This document shows positions 9,463 to 20,533 of a stretch of 64,000 nt of DNA, in pieces (the first letter of the stretch is position 1; each line of letters starts with the position of its first letter). Under the pieces are notes generated by a model. That model did not search any database. It was given only the letters and a program-made list of their open reading frames with translations, and was not told the origin of the DNA. A program made the position numbers and the translations under genes. Source of the DNA: Asterochloris sp. CNOR1 (Eukaryota; Chlorophyta; Trebouxiophyceae; Trebouxiales; Trebouxiaceae); NCBI GenBank assembly GCA_963969365.1, contig OZ017749.1, forward strand, positions 2,480,001-2,544,000, given 5' to 3'.

Positions 9463-12400
9463 CTACTGGAACAGCTTGAAGCTGTTATAGGGCCAGTGCG
9501 ACAGGACGCCCTGGCCTGTGCTGACCTCCAGCAGCAGAATGACAAGCAGAGCAAGCATGGCAACCCTGCAAGCAACATGATAAGTCAGCATTTTGCCTTC
9601 AAGGCGGCTCAATCAAGGCCACCCAGCACTTTGCTTGCAGCTGTAAAGCAATAATTTGCTTTGCTGGGGCCGAACAGCAAGCTGTATGGGGCAAAGAGGT
9701 TCTTCGGCTGATGTACAGCCCAGGTGCCCTACCTGCCATTGACAATCTCTGCAGATCGTGTCCAGCCCCACTTCCAAGGAAGCACAGGGGCAGGCAGCAC
9801 GCGGCGCTCCCGATCATATGTCTCAAGCAGAGACTGAACATCCCCTGCAGCCATGCCAGCAGATATTCCAACCATGCTGAGATAGCGCAGCCCTGGCAAG
9901 GGCAGCAGCCGGCAGCAGCCAGACCAGGCACATGGCCCCAGCAGATTGTGCAAGCTGCTCTGACATGTGCAGCATCTGCCTTGCATGTGCACATGCTACA
10001 GCGCACCATGCCATCCACAATGTGAGACAAAGCCTGAAACGCTGCTGCACCTGTTCAGGGTCATAGGTGCCAATTGGAATGATTGATCTCTGATTGAACC
10101 CTGCCATGCTCCCGGCACACAGCTGCACCACATGCGTGCTGTACAGTCAGCGATTTGCGCTCCCCCAGGAGGATTCAGTAGTCTGTGAGACTTGTTCCCT
10201 GCCCGCGCATGGGACCCCACAGGCATGCCCAGCAGCCGGGACAAGACCCAACGGCAGTCGCACAGTGGCATCATCAGTTAGAAGGGCAGCTCCTTGCCAG
10301 GCTGCCCGCACACAGCAGCACCCACATGCACGCCACAGGGCCAACATCACAACCACGGCAGGGGTGCCATTCAGCTGAAGAGGTCGTTCCCCGCTAGGCT
10401 GCCTGTGCACCGCCAGCATCAGTCAAATTCACAAGATCAGTCAAAACACAAAGTCAGTCAAAACAAGAACAGGTGCTCACCCAGGGGATCATAGAGTCAA
10501 GGGCTTGCTCCTCAACATGCAGCACAACATGACACTACAGAAGCCAGAACATCAAAGCCCAGCTGCTTACCCACAGGCACCACTAAGACCAAAAAGTGGC
10601 TCCCTGCCATGCTGCTTGTGCACTGCCAGCACCAGCTGCGTGCAACAGAGCCAGTTCCAAGCAGCAGAACGCCCAATCTATATGGCACACACAGCTGCTC
10701 ACCCAGCGGCACCATGGAGTCTGAGGGGTTGCTTCCTGCCATGCTGCCTGCGTAAGGCAGCGCCTCAAGCACCGCATCAGCCAAGTCGTCAATGAAGGTG
10801 GGGTTAGTGTTGAGCGCGGGGACGCGCCCCCACCCGGGGATGCCTGACTCGTGTGCCAGCTCCCTGTACTCCATGTCAATCTCCTCCAGGGTCTCAATGT
10901 GCTCACTGACAAAGCTGATGGGCACTGCCAGCAGGCTCTTGCAGCCGCTGGCACCCAGCTCCCTGCAGCAGGACGGGGCAGAATTCCCGGCAGTTTTAGT
11001 GGAGAATGCAAGCATGTTGACAGGTAAACCAGCACTTTCTTGCCGTGGTTGCTCCCTGCAGCAACGCATACACAGAAGACTCTGTCCTGAGTGGCACAAA
11101 ACTGCGTCAGCCCTTGCTGTGATGCAGCCGTACACGCTCAGATCCCAGCAAGCAAGGTTTCAGGGCATCTCAGATGGCCTTTGTCAGCAAACTGATCAGC
11201 CACCTGCTCCCTGCAAGTGTCGCAGTGAGCTTGCTCACAAAGCTGAGGAGCACCGCCGGCTGCACTTCACAGGCCGGCCCTCTCACTGTAGCACCCCAGT
11301 CCACCTACTGACCACAAGATGAGCCCCACCACCCTCAAGGACCCAAATCTTACAAGCTGGCCCCCCACACACACCATGCACCATCCCCCACCCCACCCCA
11401 TGATGGAATTGCGAGGACTGCAGCGTTTTGACATGCTCCATTGCCCCTTGCAGGCCCCACCCTTACAAGCTAGCTCAAAGCTACTTACAAGGACACTGAG
11501 TCGCACCCTGCACCACCACCAACCCCACCTGATGGTGTCATCTGTGTAAGGCTGCAGCCACTTTACGGGCCCGACCCGCGACTGGTAGGCCAGGACATGC
11601 TCATTGTCCACCCCACGACGCTGCAGCTCCCCCATGATCAGCTGCACACACTGCTCCATCTCCTCCTTATAGGGGTCCCCTGCCTCCTCCACGTATGAGA
11701 CGGGGACGCCGTGGGCACTGAAGAAGATGCGCACCTCGTCCTGCAAAGGGTTGTGCATCAGTCAGCACTCAATTGGTAAAGCACTGCTTGTGGTGGGACC
11801 GGTCTCAAAAGAGTGGAGAGGCACCTGAAATGCGCCATACACATTGAGACCGAGGGAACTGCATGAGTCGGCCAGCAGGCAAGTGCTGCTGTGCACAATG
11901 GCAACATTGAGGAGCATGAGGAGCAGGCCATTCATCTGTATATCATCATAGAGAGGGGTCCCTGGTGTCCAGAATGGTCACTGCTGACTGCAAACCTGAT
12001 GTGACCAGATAGAGCAGGGGGCTCAAGTCCCCCTGGCGCTCATCTGAGGCATGCAGGCAGCAGCATCCAGGGACAGCATGTAGCTTGAAGCCAAGGCATG
12101 TCAGGCTGCCAAATGACACAGGCCACACAAACACTACAATCTCAGGCAAGACCTGTGTTTTGCTCGTTGGCCACCTTGTGGACATACTGAAGGCCATCCC
12201 AAGCAAGATGCATGGCTGGCGCCTGCGCCTCACCTTGCGCTGAAACCTCTGCAGCTCCTGCTGGATGAGGTCTGCCATGGCGGTGAGATAGCCCCTGCGT
12301 TGATACCAGCTGGCGATGACTGTGTGCTTCAGGTTGACCAGGGCGGGGTCGCTCTTGAATCTCTGCAGGCAGGGGATCCTCTAAAGTTCCCAGCCAGAAT

Positions 12401-14441
12401 CTGCCAAACGCTGCAGGTTGTAGCCAGCAGACATGTGGCAGGTGTGCCCCGGCAGGCCCAGCTGCCACGCAGCGCTGCCTGCCTGCAGCCGCCATCAGAT
12501 CAACTTACGAGGTACAACAGTATCTGACAAACCAGCAGCACAGATGATCCTATACCTCCAGACCCTCACTTCCTCAAAAGCATCAGGCTGCTCCCACTGG
12601 AACTGGGATTTCATTTGGCATTTCTCACTTGAGCGGTTCAGTAACAGCATCACCTCCCTGAACGGGGCAGGCAGGTTGGGTGCAAGACCACCACTCCCTC
12701 ACGTCACCCTGCACAGCTCAGCTCACCTCCTCCAGCAGCCTGAGACTGCTCCCGCTGGTCGAGATCGAGAACTGCGGGTACAGCGGCAGCACCACCAGGC
12801 GTGACACCCCATCTGTCTTGATCGACTCCAGGGCCTCCTCTGTGAAGGGGTACCAGTAGCGCATGGCCACATACACCGCTGCATCCTGCCCCTTGCGCTG
12901 CAGGGCAGCCCGGAGGGCCTCCCCCTGTTCCCCCGTGATGCGCCGCAGGGGCGAGCCGCCACCGATGGCCTTGTAGCCCTCAGCGGACTTGGAGGCGCGC
13001 AGCTTGGAGATGAGCCAGGCCAGCGCAGGCTGGGCAAAGCGGGCTGCAGGGCAGGAACACAGGGTGTCGACTTATCAAGGACGTTTGTGGAGGGCATGAA
13101 GGAAAGTGATTTGGGGCAGGTTGGGGCGAGGCAAACCAGGGTTGGACAGATATGCTGCAGGCTAGACAGGGGCCAGCTCAGTTGATGTTGCTGGAAGGTT
13201 CAGCCGATGTGGCAAACAAGGGTGCAGGACAGATGAGCGCAGGGGTGCCTGGTGCCCTGCAAAGTGACTGTAAAGGCAGCATGGATGGAAGCCTGGACAG
13301 TGGCTGAGATAGCAGGGGCTGCAGCCAAAGGCAACAAAACTCCTCCAAGGATCAGTGGTTTCTTGCGCAAGCGCCAGAGCCAGATGGTGCCTCTGGCCTT
13401 GCTTGAAGCTGGGTCAGGGCAGCACGGGCAGGGCAGAACAAGCTCTCATCCACAGTGAGAAGTGGCATGGACTGATGCAGCAGCAAGCCTGGCCAGCACA
13501 GCAGGGCGCAGGGCTCCAGCTGCCATGTCTGATGCATCAGGCTCCATTGCTGGCTGGCCTTCAACCTGCTGCCAAAAACAGGCATAGCTTGTTGCAGCCT
13601 CCTCTTCAGCTCAGTCAGGCACGTGAGTTGGCTTGCCTTGCGGGGGCAGCCTGATGATGTCAGGGTCGTTGAAGAGGTTGAACAAAAACTTCTCAACGTC
13701 CTCCAGCCTGTCTGGACCTCCTAGGTTCAGCAGCAGGACGCCCACCTTGTCAGTGGCAGCCTGCAAGGCGGACAGAAGGGTATGACCACATGACCTAGGT
13801 GTTTGCATAGTGATGGCAGAGGGTGGGAGGCTCACAGCTTCAGATGGTGCCCTGCCTAGCTGACACAATGAGCTGGGTGCACACGTATCTCCATCAGACA
13901 ACAGGCTGTAGCAGCCGACCTGACAGCTGTCGCCAGCGCTTTTGCTGGTCAAGGTGGCCAGCGGGCAGCAGAGCAGCGCTGCGCCACTGTCCTCCTGCCA
14001 CCGCGCAGCAGAGTAGTGCTGCACCACCGTCCTCCTGCCACTGCGCCTGCTCACCTGATGGGGCATCGGCTGCTGCAGCACCCAGCCTGCCTCACACTTT
14101 CAGCACAGGCAGCCTGCCAGTACGCAGAGGCAGTTACGCCTTGCCCATCCATGCCGCACACAGCTGCTCACCTGCTGGAGCATGCACTGCTGGCCCCACA
14201 GTCTGCCATTATTGTCAGCCCTAACTGGCTTGCTCGGTCAGCACTCAGCATGCTTGCTCACCTGCTGGGGCACAGGGTCCTGCGGTGTCATCCACTGCGA
14301 CGCATCCTGCTCTGCATCCCGCATCAGGGTGGCTGAGGCGACTGTGACACGCTGCTGCAGCGCGCAATGCCGTTTCCAGAGGTTCGCGCTGCGTTGACGT
14401 CTGCCCAATTGTGCTGCCTGCTGTCCTTCGTTGAGGTGATG
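9463..14441 (-). CDS. Ferrochelatase, plastid type with CAB-like C-terminal domain
   Basis: Ferrochelatase inserts Fe2+ into protoporphyrin IX, the last step of heme synthesis, here probably at plastid membranes. Exons with agreeing phases, in coding order, are 14441-14262 (start uncertain), 13760-13637, 13043-12727, 12362-12234, 11740-11529, 10962-10703, 9844-9733 and 9565-9463 (stop). Visible motifs are [54 protein letters not shown] (catalytic His) with [10 protein letters not shown], and [14 protein letters not shown] (catalytic Glu). The protein ends with a plastid-type extension, [13 protein letters not shown] then [19 protein letters not shown], the chlorophyll a/b-binding-like helix of cyanobacterial and plant type-II enzymes. 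The N-terminus before AATDKVG is basic and transit-peptide-like, but the start exon was not found. The intron after the LPPQ codons fits only with a GC donor (13636-13635). Confidence 0.93.
10050..10750 (-). repeat. Ferrochelatase intron: degenerate copies of exon end and donor
   Basis: The exon end and donor at about 10750-10697 (coding strand [15 protein letters not shown] then GTGAGC) is echoed downstream in the intron at about 10625-10565 (donor-like GGGTAAGC, spacing 132 bp). More diverged versions lie near 10410-10368, 10300-10200 and 10120-10050. All share a CTGGCAGGGAG-like start on the coding strand. The nearer copies are clearer than the far ones. Confidence 0.6.
14050..14265 (-). 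repeat. Ferrochelatase intron: three copies of exon end and donor
   Basis: On the + strand GCTCACCTGCTGGGGCA (donor at 14261/14260) is matched by GCTCACCTGCTGGAGCA at about 14167 and GCTCACCTGATGGGGCA at about 14050. Spacings are 90 and 117 bp. On the coding strand each reads as a CAG|GTGAGC donor preceded by similar bases. Near-duplicate CCACTGTCCTCCTGCCACCG-type strings follow at 13994-14045. Confidence 0.82.
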
Positions 14442-14993
14442 CCTGCAGGGCTAAGAGGAGCCCTGTCACCCTGGCGAATGTGCTGCTAAAACATGTACGC
14501 TGCATGCATGGCCTGCACTTGCAGAAGCATTGGCTCCAGTTGAGACTGCTCCACATCAGGACAGCCTCAGTGCTGACCGCCAGGCGGGATCAAAACTGCA
14601 ACTGGCCCAGACAGCAGAGGTTATGCCCAGGGGCCAGGATGCTGCACACCTGCAGGAGGGTCTTGACCTCCAGCCAGACTCTGTGTTGTAACTACAGCTG
14701 GGCTGACTGTCCATGATGGTGCTGCAGGGAGGCCTATACATGGCGCTGTGAACTGCGCCGATGCCTGCAGCAAATGCCTTGAAAGGGGTGGCTGTGCCTT
14801 CCTGCACACACGACAGCCACGCAGTATTGAATTTCGATTCCTCCAAAAAGGTCAGAATACTTGGTGAGTCCGGCTGCTTGGATCAGGTAAAGCTATAGGG
14901 GAGACCTGAGGTGTCACAAGCATGCTCTGGCAAGGCCTGCCTGCCATCCCTTCACATTGGCTGCATGCAGGCTGTGGGCAAGTCTTGCAGACC

Positions 14994-15607
14994 ATGCCGC
15001 GCAGAGGAATCCATCCTGTGAAACGCACCATGACATTGGTGCTCAACAACGGCGCCAGCATAAATCTTAGCACCATGCTGCAGACCAGCAAGCCTCTCAA
15101 GCTGACACAGGTGAGTGTTTGCAGCCTTGAGGTGAACTACTGGCAGTGTGGTTGCCTGCCTGCCTTGCTTCAATATCTCCTGCCTCCTGTTTTCAAACAC
15201 CCAACTATGCTCCTGCCTGCCCGTCTTGTGGGCTCTGCTGTGTTCTGCCCATCATGAGCATGGGTGTGCAGCTCTGCTTGTCTCTGCACGCAAATTTTCT
15301 GTCTTTGCCCTGTGAATTTTATGCTCGGCATAAGCAAGCAGCTCTGCTAACTCCGTCTGCCAGCTCTCGCGCCTTGTCAAGGCTCCCTTCAAAGCTCTTC
15401 CTGAAGAGCTTACATTCACACTTGCAGGACACCACATCACATCCTCTGTGGACAGGTGGCGACAGGAAATTGTCTGTCAAGGAGGGGCAGGCTGCGAAGT
15501 TCATGCAACGCTATGCGGGTTGGGGACAGGACGAGGCTGCGCGCCAGCCCAAGGTGTTGCAGGAGGCTTCGGCGCAACAGGGCCAGCCACCAAGATTAAC
15601 TGGTTGA
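14994..15607 (+). CDS. Mitochondrial-type ribosomal protein bL31
   Basis: The two exons 14994-15110 and 15428-15607 join in phase to about 98 residues. The start MPRRGIHPVKRTMTL and the motif SHPLWTGGDRKLS, then KFMQRYAGWG, match the bL31 pattern (IHP... HPFYTGK... F.kRY). bL31 sits in the central protuberance of the bacterial-type large subunit. The zinc-binding cysteines of many bacterial forms are absent, as in mitochondrial relatives. The ATG follows a TTGCAG acceptor-like string, so an upstream exon with more presequence is possible. The gene is divergent from ferrochelatase. Plastid rather than mitochondrial location cannot be ruled out. Confidence 0.72.
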
Positions 15608-15900
15608 ACTGTGGAGGAATTTATTGAGCAGTTGGGAGGGGAGGCGAAGAGGGGTCTGACCCGCATACAGAGGCTCAGGGGAGAGGCAGAACTAAGACAA
15701 TCAACCCATAAGCACTGAACAGTGGGCAGCAATTGCCAGCTGCTTGAGGCGTTTTGGCAGGGGCAGTCACCTTCATGCCTCCTTGGGATGGTCCATCTAC
15801 AGGCTGCCATGATTGCCACGACAGCTGCATGGTCAAACCAGCTATCCACTTTGACTCAGTTATCCCGACCCCTTTCAGCTGTTCACGAGTTGCTTTCGAT

Positions 15901-16971
15901 ATGACATCAACAGCAGCTGTGCGGGCACCTATAATAGCAGGCCGGTGCGCTGTTCCAACGTCCAGAAGTACAGCTGCCAGGGGGCGCACCTTGCGAGTCC
16001 AGGCTGCGCAAAAGGTGGGCGTTTGGGTGGCGCCAGGATACGGGTGGCAAGCTTGATCTCTCAACCTTGTAAGTGGAATGCATGCAGGATGTCAGCACAC
16101 TACAGCCTCACAAGGTATCGTTTACAGTCTCTGCTCTCATTTTGCCCTGCCTGAAAGGTGCAGCAAGCAGGTTTTGATCTGCAGGCCGCCGGTCTGCTCC
16201 TGGCAGGCTTTGCCGCCATGCAGTTGGCAGCAGCTCCCATGATTGGTGAGACGCCTGCATCAAAGCTGCTATCAATCTCTGCACCCATGCCCCCTGCTTG
16301 CAAAGGACAGCTTGTCTGTGCTGCAGGTCCTGCACAAGCACTTGATGGGCCTGGCTCGGCAAGTGGCAGTGTGGCGTCAAGCAAGGGCGGCGGCTTCCCC
16401 GCGCTGCCAAACCCTTTTGCGAGCACCGGCGGAACCAAGCAGCAGACCGGGAACACTGGCAATGACGTGAGAGCCCTATGTTGGGCTAAGCAGCTGCTGC
16501 TGCTGAGCCGTCTGGGCTCAAGTGGACCATTGTGCAAGAGCATCACATGGCACCCTTGGAGCTTGCACTGACTATGCCTCCTGTGTCTTCAGGCAAAGTC
16601 TGCTGGCGTGCAAGACAGTATCAAGGCCACACAGGGTGGGAAGGCCAATGAGGTGAGGGCCGACACCTTGAGGCCGTCTCATATTGCATGACTGGAAGCA
16701 GGCCTGGTGGTGGCCTGTGAGAGGAGCAACTGAGGTTGTCAGACACAGTGTTCCAATGCCACTGCTGTAACACAGGAACTGGCTCAGGTTCATTTGGTGC
16801 CTGTGCCTGCCAGACACAAGCTCAGTATTGTCGGGTGCTGACGCTTCAAGCCCTTTGCTGCAGGCTGAGGCACTCAGTGAAAAAATCAACAACAGCCGCC
16901 CCTCCACTGGTGCGCCCAGCACCAACACAGACTCCATGAAGTCTTTGAACACCACAGATGGCAACCTCTGA
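15901..16971 (+). CDS. Small protein with chloroplast/thylakoid-type targeting sequence, unrecognised
   Basis: Five exons join in phase: 15901-16014, 16164-16245, 16327-16466, 16593-16652 and 16864-16971 (TGA), giving about 167 residues. The first exon is a typical algal transit peptide (Ala/Ser/Arg rich, ending RTLRVQAAQK). A hydrophobic stretch follows (LLLAGFAAMQLAAAPMIGPA) ending in an AQA-like cleavage context, which suggests a bipartite thylakoid-lumen signal or one membrane helix. The rest is low-complexity, rich in Gly, Ser, Thr and Asn, with no motif I know. The function is unknown. I infer coding status from consistent phases and the clean targeting signal. Confidence 0.7.
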
Positions 16972-17172
16972 TCTGATGCAGTGAAAATTGTGAGAGAGCA
17001 TGAGCGTGACTGCAAACGAGCGATGGCAAGCGCTATGGACAAAGCGACCTGCCCATTCCTTCCAGGCTGTACTGATTCAAGCATTGCTTGCATAGTCATG
17101 GAGGGAGGCACCAGAATGAAAGGGGCACAAGACTAAAAGCTACGGATCACCAGGACAGACTAACTCTAGACC

Positions 17173-19630
17173 ATGGCGGGTGCAGACCCCGAGGTGGTCA
17201 CTGTCAGCTTTAATGAGCTGCAGCTGGGTGGGGCAGACACCCTTGCTCTGTTGGAAGATGCATTTGGGTTCAATGGATTGGGGATTCTATTGGTGTCTGG
17301 CGTGCCCTCTTTGGCAGAGCGCAGGCAGCAGCTGCTGCCCCTCTCACAGCAGTTTGCGGTGAGTTGACTGGCTTCACCCAACTGCTGCCGCACCCTAGCA
17401 TGTGTGCCCACTGTGGCCTGCAGGACCTGCCAGCTGATGTCAGAACCCAGCATGAGGATCCTGAGAGCTCCTACATGTTTGGGTGGAGCCATGGACGAGA
17501 AATGCTCAGCAATGGCCAGAGAGATGTCTACAAGGTCAGTTTGCTCTGCTGAGACTCGTTGCAGCAAAACACTAGCAACTGGCTGCTCTGCAGAGCTTGC
17601 TCTGTTGCAGTGCTGATCCCCAAGTCTCCCAGCATCGCACTGACTGTGCTGTGGGCACCTGCTGTGCAGGGCAGTTACTATGGCAACCCTGTGTTGGACA
17701 CGCCCTGCACAGATGCTGCACTGATGCACCAGTTTCCAGCGTATTGCAGGCCCAACGTGTGGCCGCACCAGCACCTGCCGCAGCTGCGTGAGGCTTTCAG
17801 GTGTGCACGCCAATACAGCGCAGCTGCCCTGTGCATTGATGATTGGTGGGGACACCTGCGCAAAGGAATGCTGCTTGCTTAGTAGCTGGCCCTGGTCTGG
17901 AAGGGCTGGGCAGGTGAGCGATGGTGGCTGTCTGAATGGCAAGCTTGACCCCTATACTGGGACATTAACATTTGAAGCTGGAAAAGCACGTGCTGGGCAT
18001 CTGCCCCTGGCCTGGTTAGAGTCGGGGGGCCAGGCAGATGCGACTGCCTGCCACGCCAGCCTCAGCCCTTGGCCAGCAGTCACGCAGCATCTGGATGATG
18101 CCTGCTGGGCGTGTGGCCAGGGTCTGGCAGACCAAGTCAGTGCAGCGGCCTGGACTGGCAGACTGCTGACGTGAGACCTCTGCCAATCTGCAAGCCAAGT
18201 TGCTGCGCAACTGCCCACGGCCTGGCCACGGAAGACTGCTGATCTGGCATCAGGCTCGACAATGCTGTGCAGGTCAGTTGGCAAGCTCATCATAGACGTG
18301 GGCCTCCTAGTGGCGGAGCAGTGCGACCGCTACTTGCAGCAGCAGAACCCTGCGTGGCCGCCTGGCACACTGCAGCGCAGCATTGCTGACAGTGCCTGTG
18401 CCAAGGTGGGGCTGCTCTGCTGCCAGGATCCTGCAGCGGCTGTGCTGCTGTGCAGGCGCAGCCTCTGCACAGCTCTGGCACTTGTCTGTTGCCGGGCAGC
18501 GATGCTGTGCTGGATCTTTGGATCATCACCAGAGGTGCAGCGACCAGCTTGGCTGGCTTCTACCTTTAGATGAAGCTTCAGTGTGAATGGCAGCAGGTGG
18601 CCTAGCAGCAGATGGCCTGGCAGCAGGTGGCCTGAAGCTCATGTGCCCACTGCCTGCCTGCAGGGACGCTTGCTGCACTACTTCCCGCCGGAGGCAGACA
18701 GGCACCAGCCATGCCAGCAGAGCATCCCCACCAGCGGGAACACTCAGCACACCTTGACATCCTCAGATGGCGCACAGTCCCCCCCAGGCCCAGCAGCTGA
18801 GGATTTGCCTGCAGACAGCTGGTGTGGCGAGCACACTGACCATGGCGCATTGACAGGGCTGACTGCAGCCATGTACCAACGGGGGCCCGACGAGGTCCCC
18901 TGCCCTGATTCTCAGGCAGGCTTGTACATCAGGACTTGCAGGAGGCAGCTGTTTCGGGTCAGCATCCCTCCAGACCACTTGGCCTTCCAGATGGGGGAGA
19001 CCTTTCAGGTGACCTGTCCGCACCATGGCGCAAAGAGTGGCTGTCGTGCGGTGGCCTGGCCTTGCTGCATCCATCAGAGTAGCTTCTGGGCCTGAGGTCT
19101 ACCATAAGCGCTTGATGCAGCTGTGGCAGCAGCTGCACAGCGGAGTGCACTGACGCAGCATGCGGGCATGTGCAAAGGCGCTGCTGCACTCTGTCTCTGA
19201 GCGCAATGTGACCCTCACTCTCACTGCACTGGCTGCAGGTCCTCACGGGTGGAGTTTTAAGGGCAACCCCCCATGTCGTGCAAGCGCCAGCCCGCGGCAA
19301 GGCGGCAGGCATTGCTCGCAGCACATTTGCAGTGTTCATGCAGCCCAGGTGGGGGCGATGTGTCAAGTGTGCGGCCTGCAGTGCACCTCTGAGCTGAGCA
19401 GGCAGTGGGCCTGCTGCAAGCCAGCAGCATCCTTGTGCTGCAGGTGGGATGCTGTCATGCAAGTTGAGGGCAGCCAGACCTCCAAGTGCAAGCATGGCAG
19501 GGTCGGCATTGATCGCTGGCAGCCAGGCATGACTTTTGGAGAGTTCACCGAGCGGACAATCCAGGCGTACTATAAGCCAGCGGTGCACTCAGCAGACAAG
19601 CAGTCCCACACTACTGCTGCAGCCAGCTGA
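17173..19630 (+). CDS. 2-oxoglutarate/Fe(II)-dependent oxygenase, isopenicillin-N-synthase-like
   Basis: Seven exons join in phase: 17173-17358, 17424-17534, 17670-17800, 18273-18405, 18664-19008, 19239-19348 and 19444-19630, about 400 residues. The N-terminal part (VVTVSFNEL, GILLVSGVP) matches the DIOX_N region. FGWSHGREML and YYGNPVLD resemble plant relatives of this family. The iron ligands are visible as H-x-D in EHTDHGALT and the distal His in RATPHVVQAP. The 2OG-binding Arg-x-Ser is in ARSTFAVFMQP. AGLYIRTCRR and IPPDHLAFQMGE fit the jelly-roll core. The catalytic set is complete, so the enzyme looks active; the substrate cannot be told from sequence. It lies 201 bp downstream of the previous gene on the same strand. 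Confidence 0.88.
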
Positions 19631-20533
19631 TGCTGACATCTTCATGGCCCATGCCTTGATGTCCTGCAGAATGTCTGCCTGTGCATTGACTACTATTGTG
19701 CAAACCCTGAACTCAATGACAGCTTACTGGCAGGAGTGGCTCGCATGTCGTCTGGAATGCATGCCAGATGCACACACAGCAGGGTAGCTGTAAGTTCTCC
19801 CTAAGCTGTTCTTGCCCTGCTTTGGCTACTGTGCAGGTCTTGGCGCTATCACCCAAAGAAGATATTGTAGAGGCCTGGGCAGCCATCCTGTGCAGCCATC
19901 TTGCACACCTGCCAAGAGGCTTGCCCAGGCTGTTCAAATCTTTGAACATGATTTTTTTTTTCATGTCTCTGGATTGCTGACAGTGCCTCTGCCACTGCTA
20001 TGCATCTCTTTCAGTCTCTGCTGCGGTGACAAAGGTGCTGCAGCGTGTGGAACTTTGGTGCTGCACTACTGCTTGTGCTGCTGTTTGAGCTTATACATGT
20101 GACCGCTCCTTTGGACACTCACTTCTGCTACAGGTAGGTAATATCTTTGCTTCCTGCATCTGCAGAGGTGTGCCGTAATGACAGGAGCAATGCGTTTTGT
20201 ACCCACACCTGCTGTCTGCACTTCCTGGCTTGAGGGACCACCTGGCTCACGTGCTCAATCACTGCCGAACCCCAGCATGAAACCAATGTTTGCACGTGTC
20301 CTAGCCCCTCCCCTGGAGTCAGATTAGCTAAATCTGAGTAGGAGACAGCACAGCATGGTTTCACAAGTAATTTTCAGCAAAAGCCACAAGGCACAAGCAC
20401 AGAATCATCAGAGCTTCCCCACTTGTTTCACTTACACTGAGCAGGTGTGGTATGGCATCTCCTGCTCCCACCAAAGCAGCTGGCGTGCTCAGACTTCAGG
20501 TGCCCTTGTGCAGGCATCCCACCGACCCCCATC
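19631..20533 (+). other. Intergenic stretch without a supported gene
   Basis: About 900 bp lie between the oxygenase stop and the next start codon. Short open frames occur on both strands but none shows a family motif or chain of matching splice phases. A run of ten T lies near 19950. It probably holds the 3' UTR and terminator of one gene and the 5' UTR, perhaps with a UTR intron ending near 20518, of the next. Confidence 0.5.

Noticed and set aside
14556-14846. 96-codon - frame as the start exon of ferrochelatase
   Set aside because: It would suit a transit peptide position, but no splice join to the exon ending at 14262 in the right phase was convincing.
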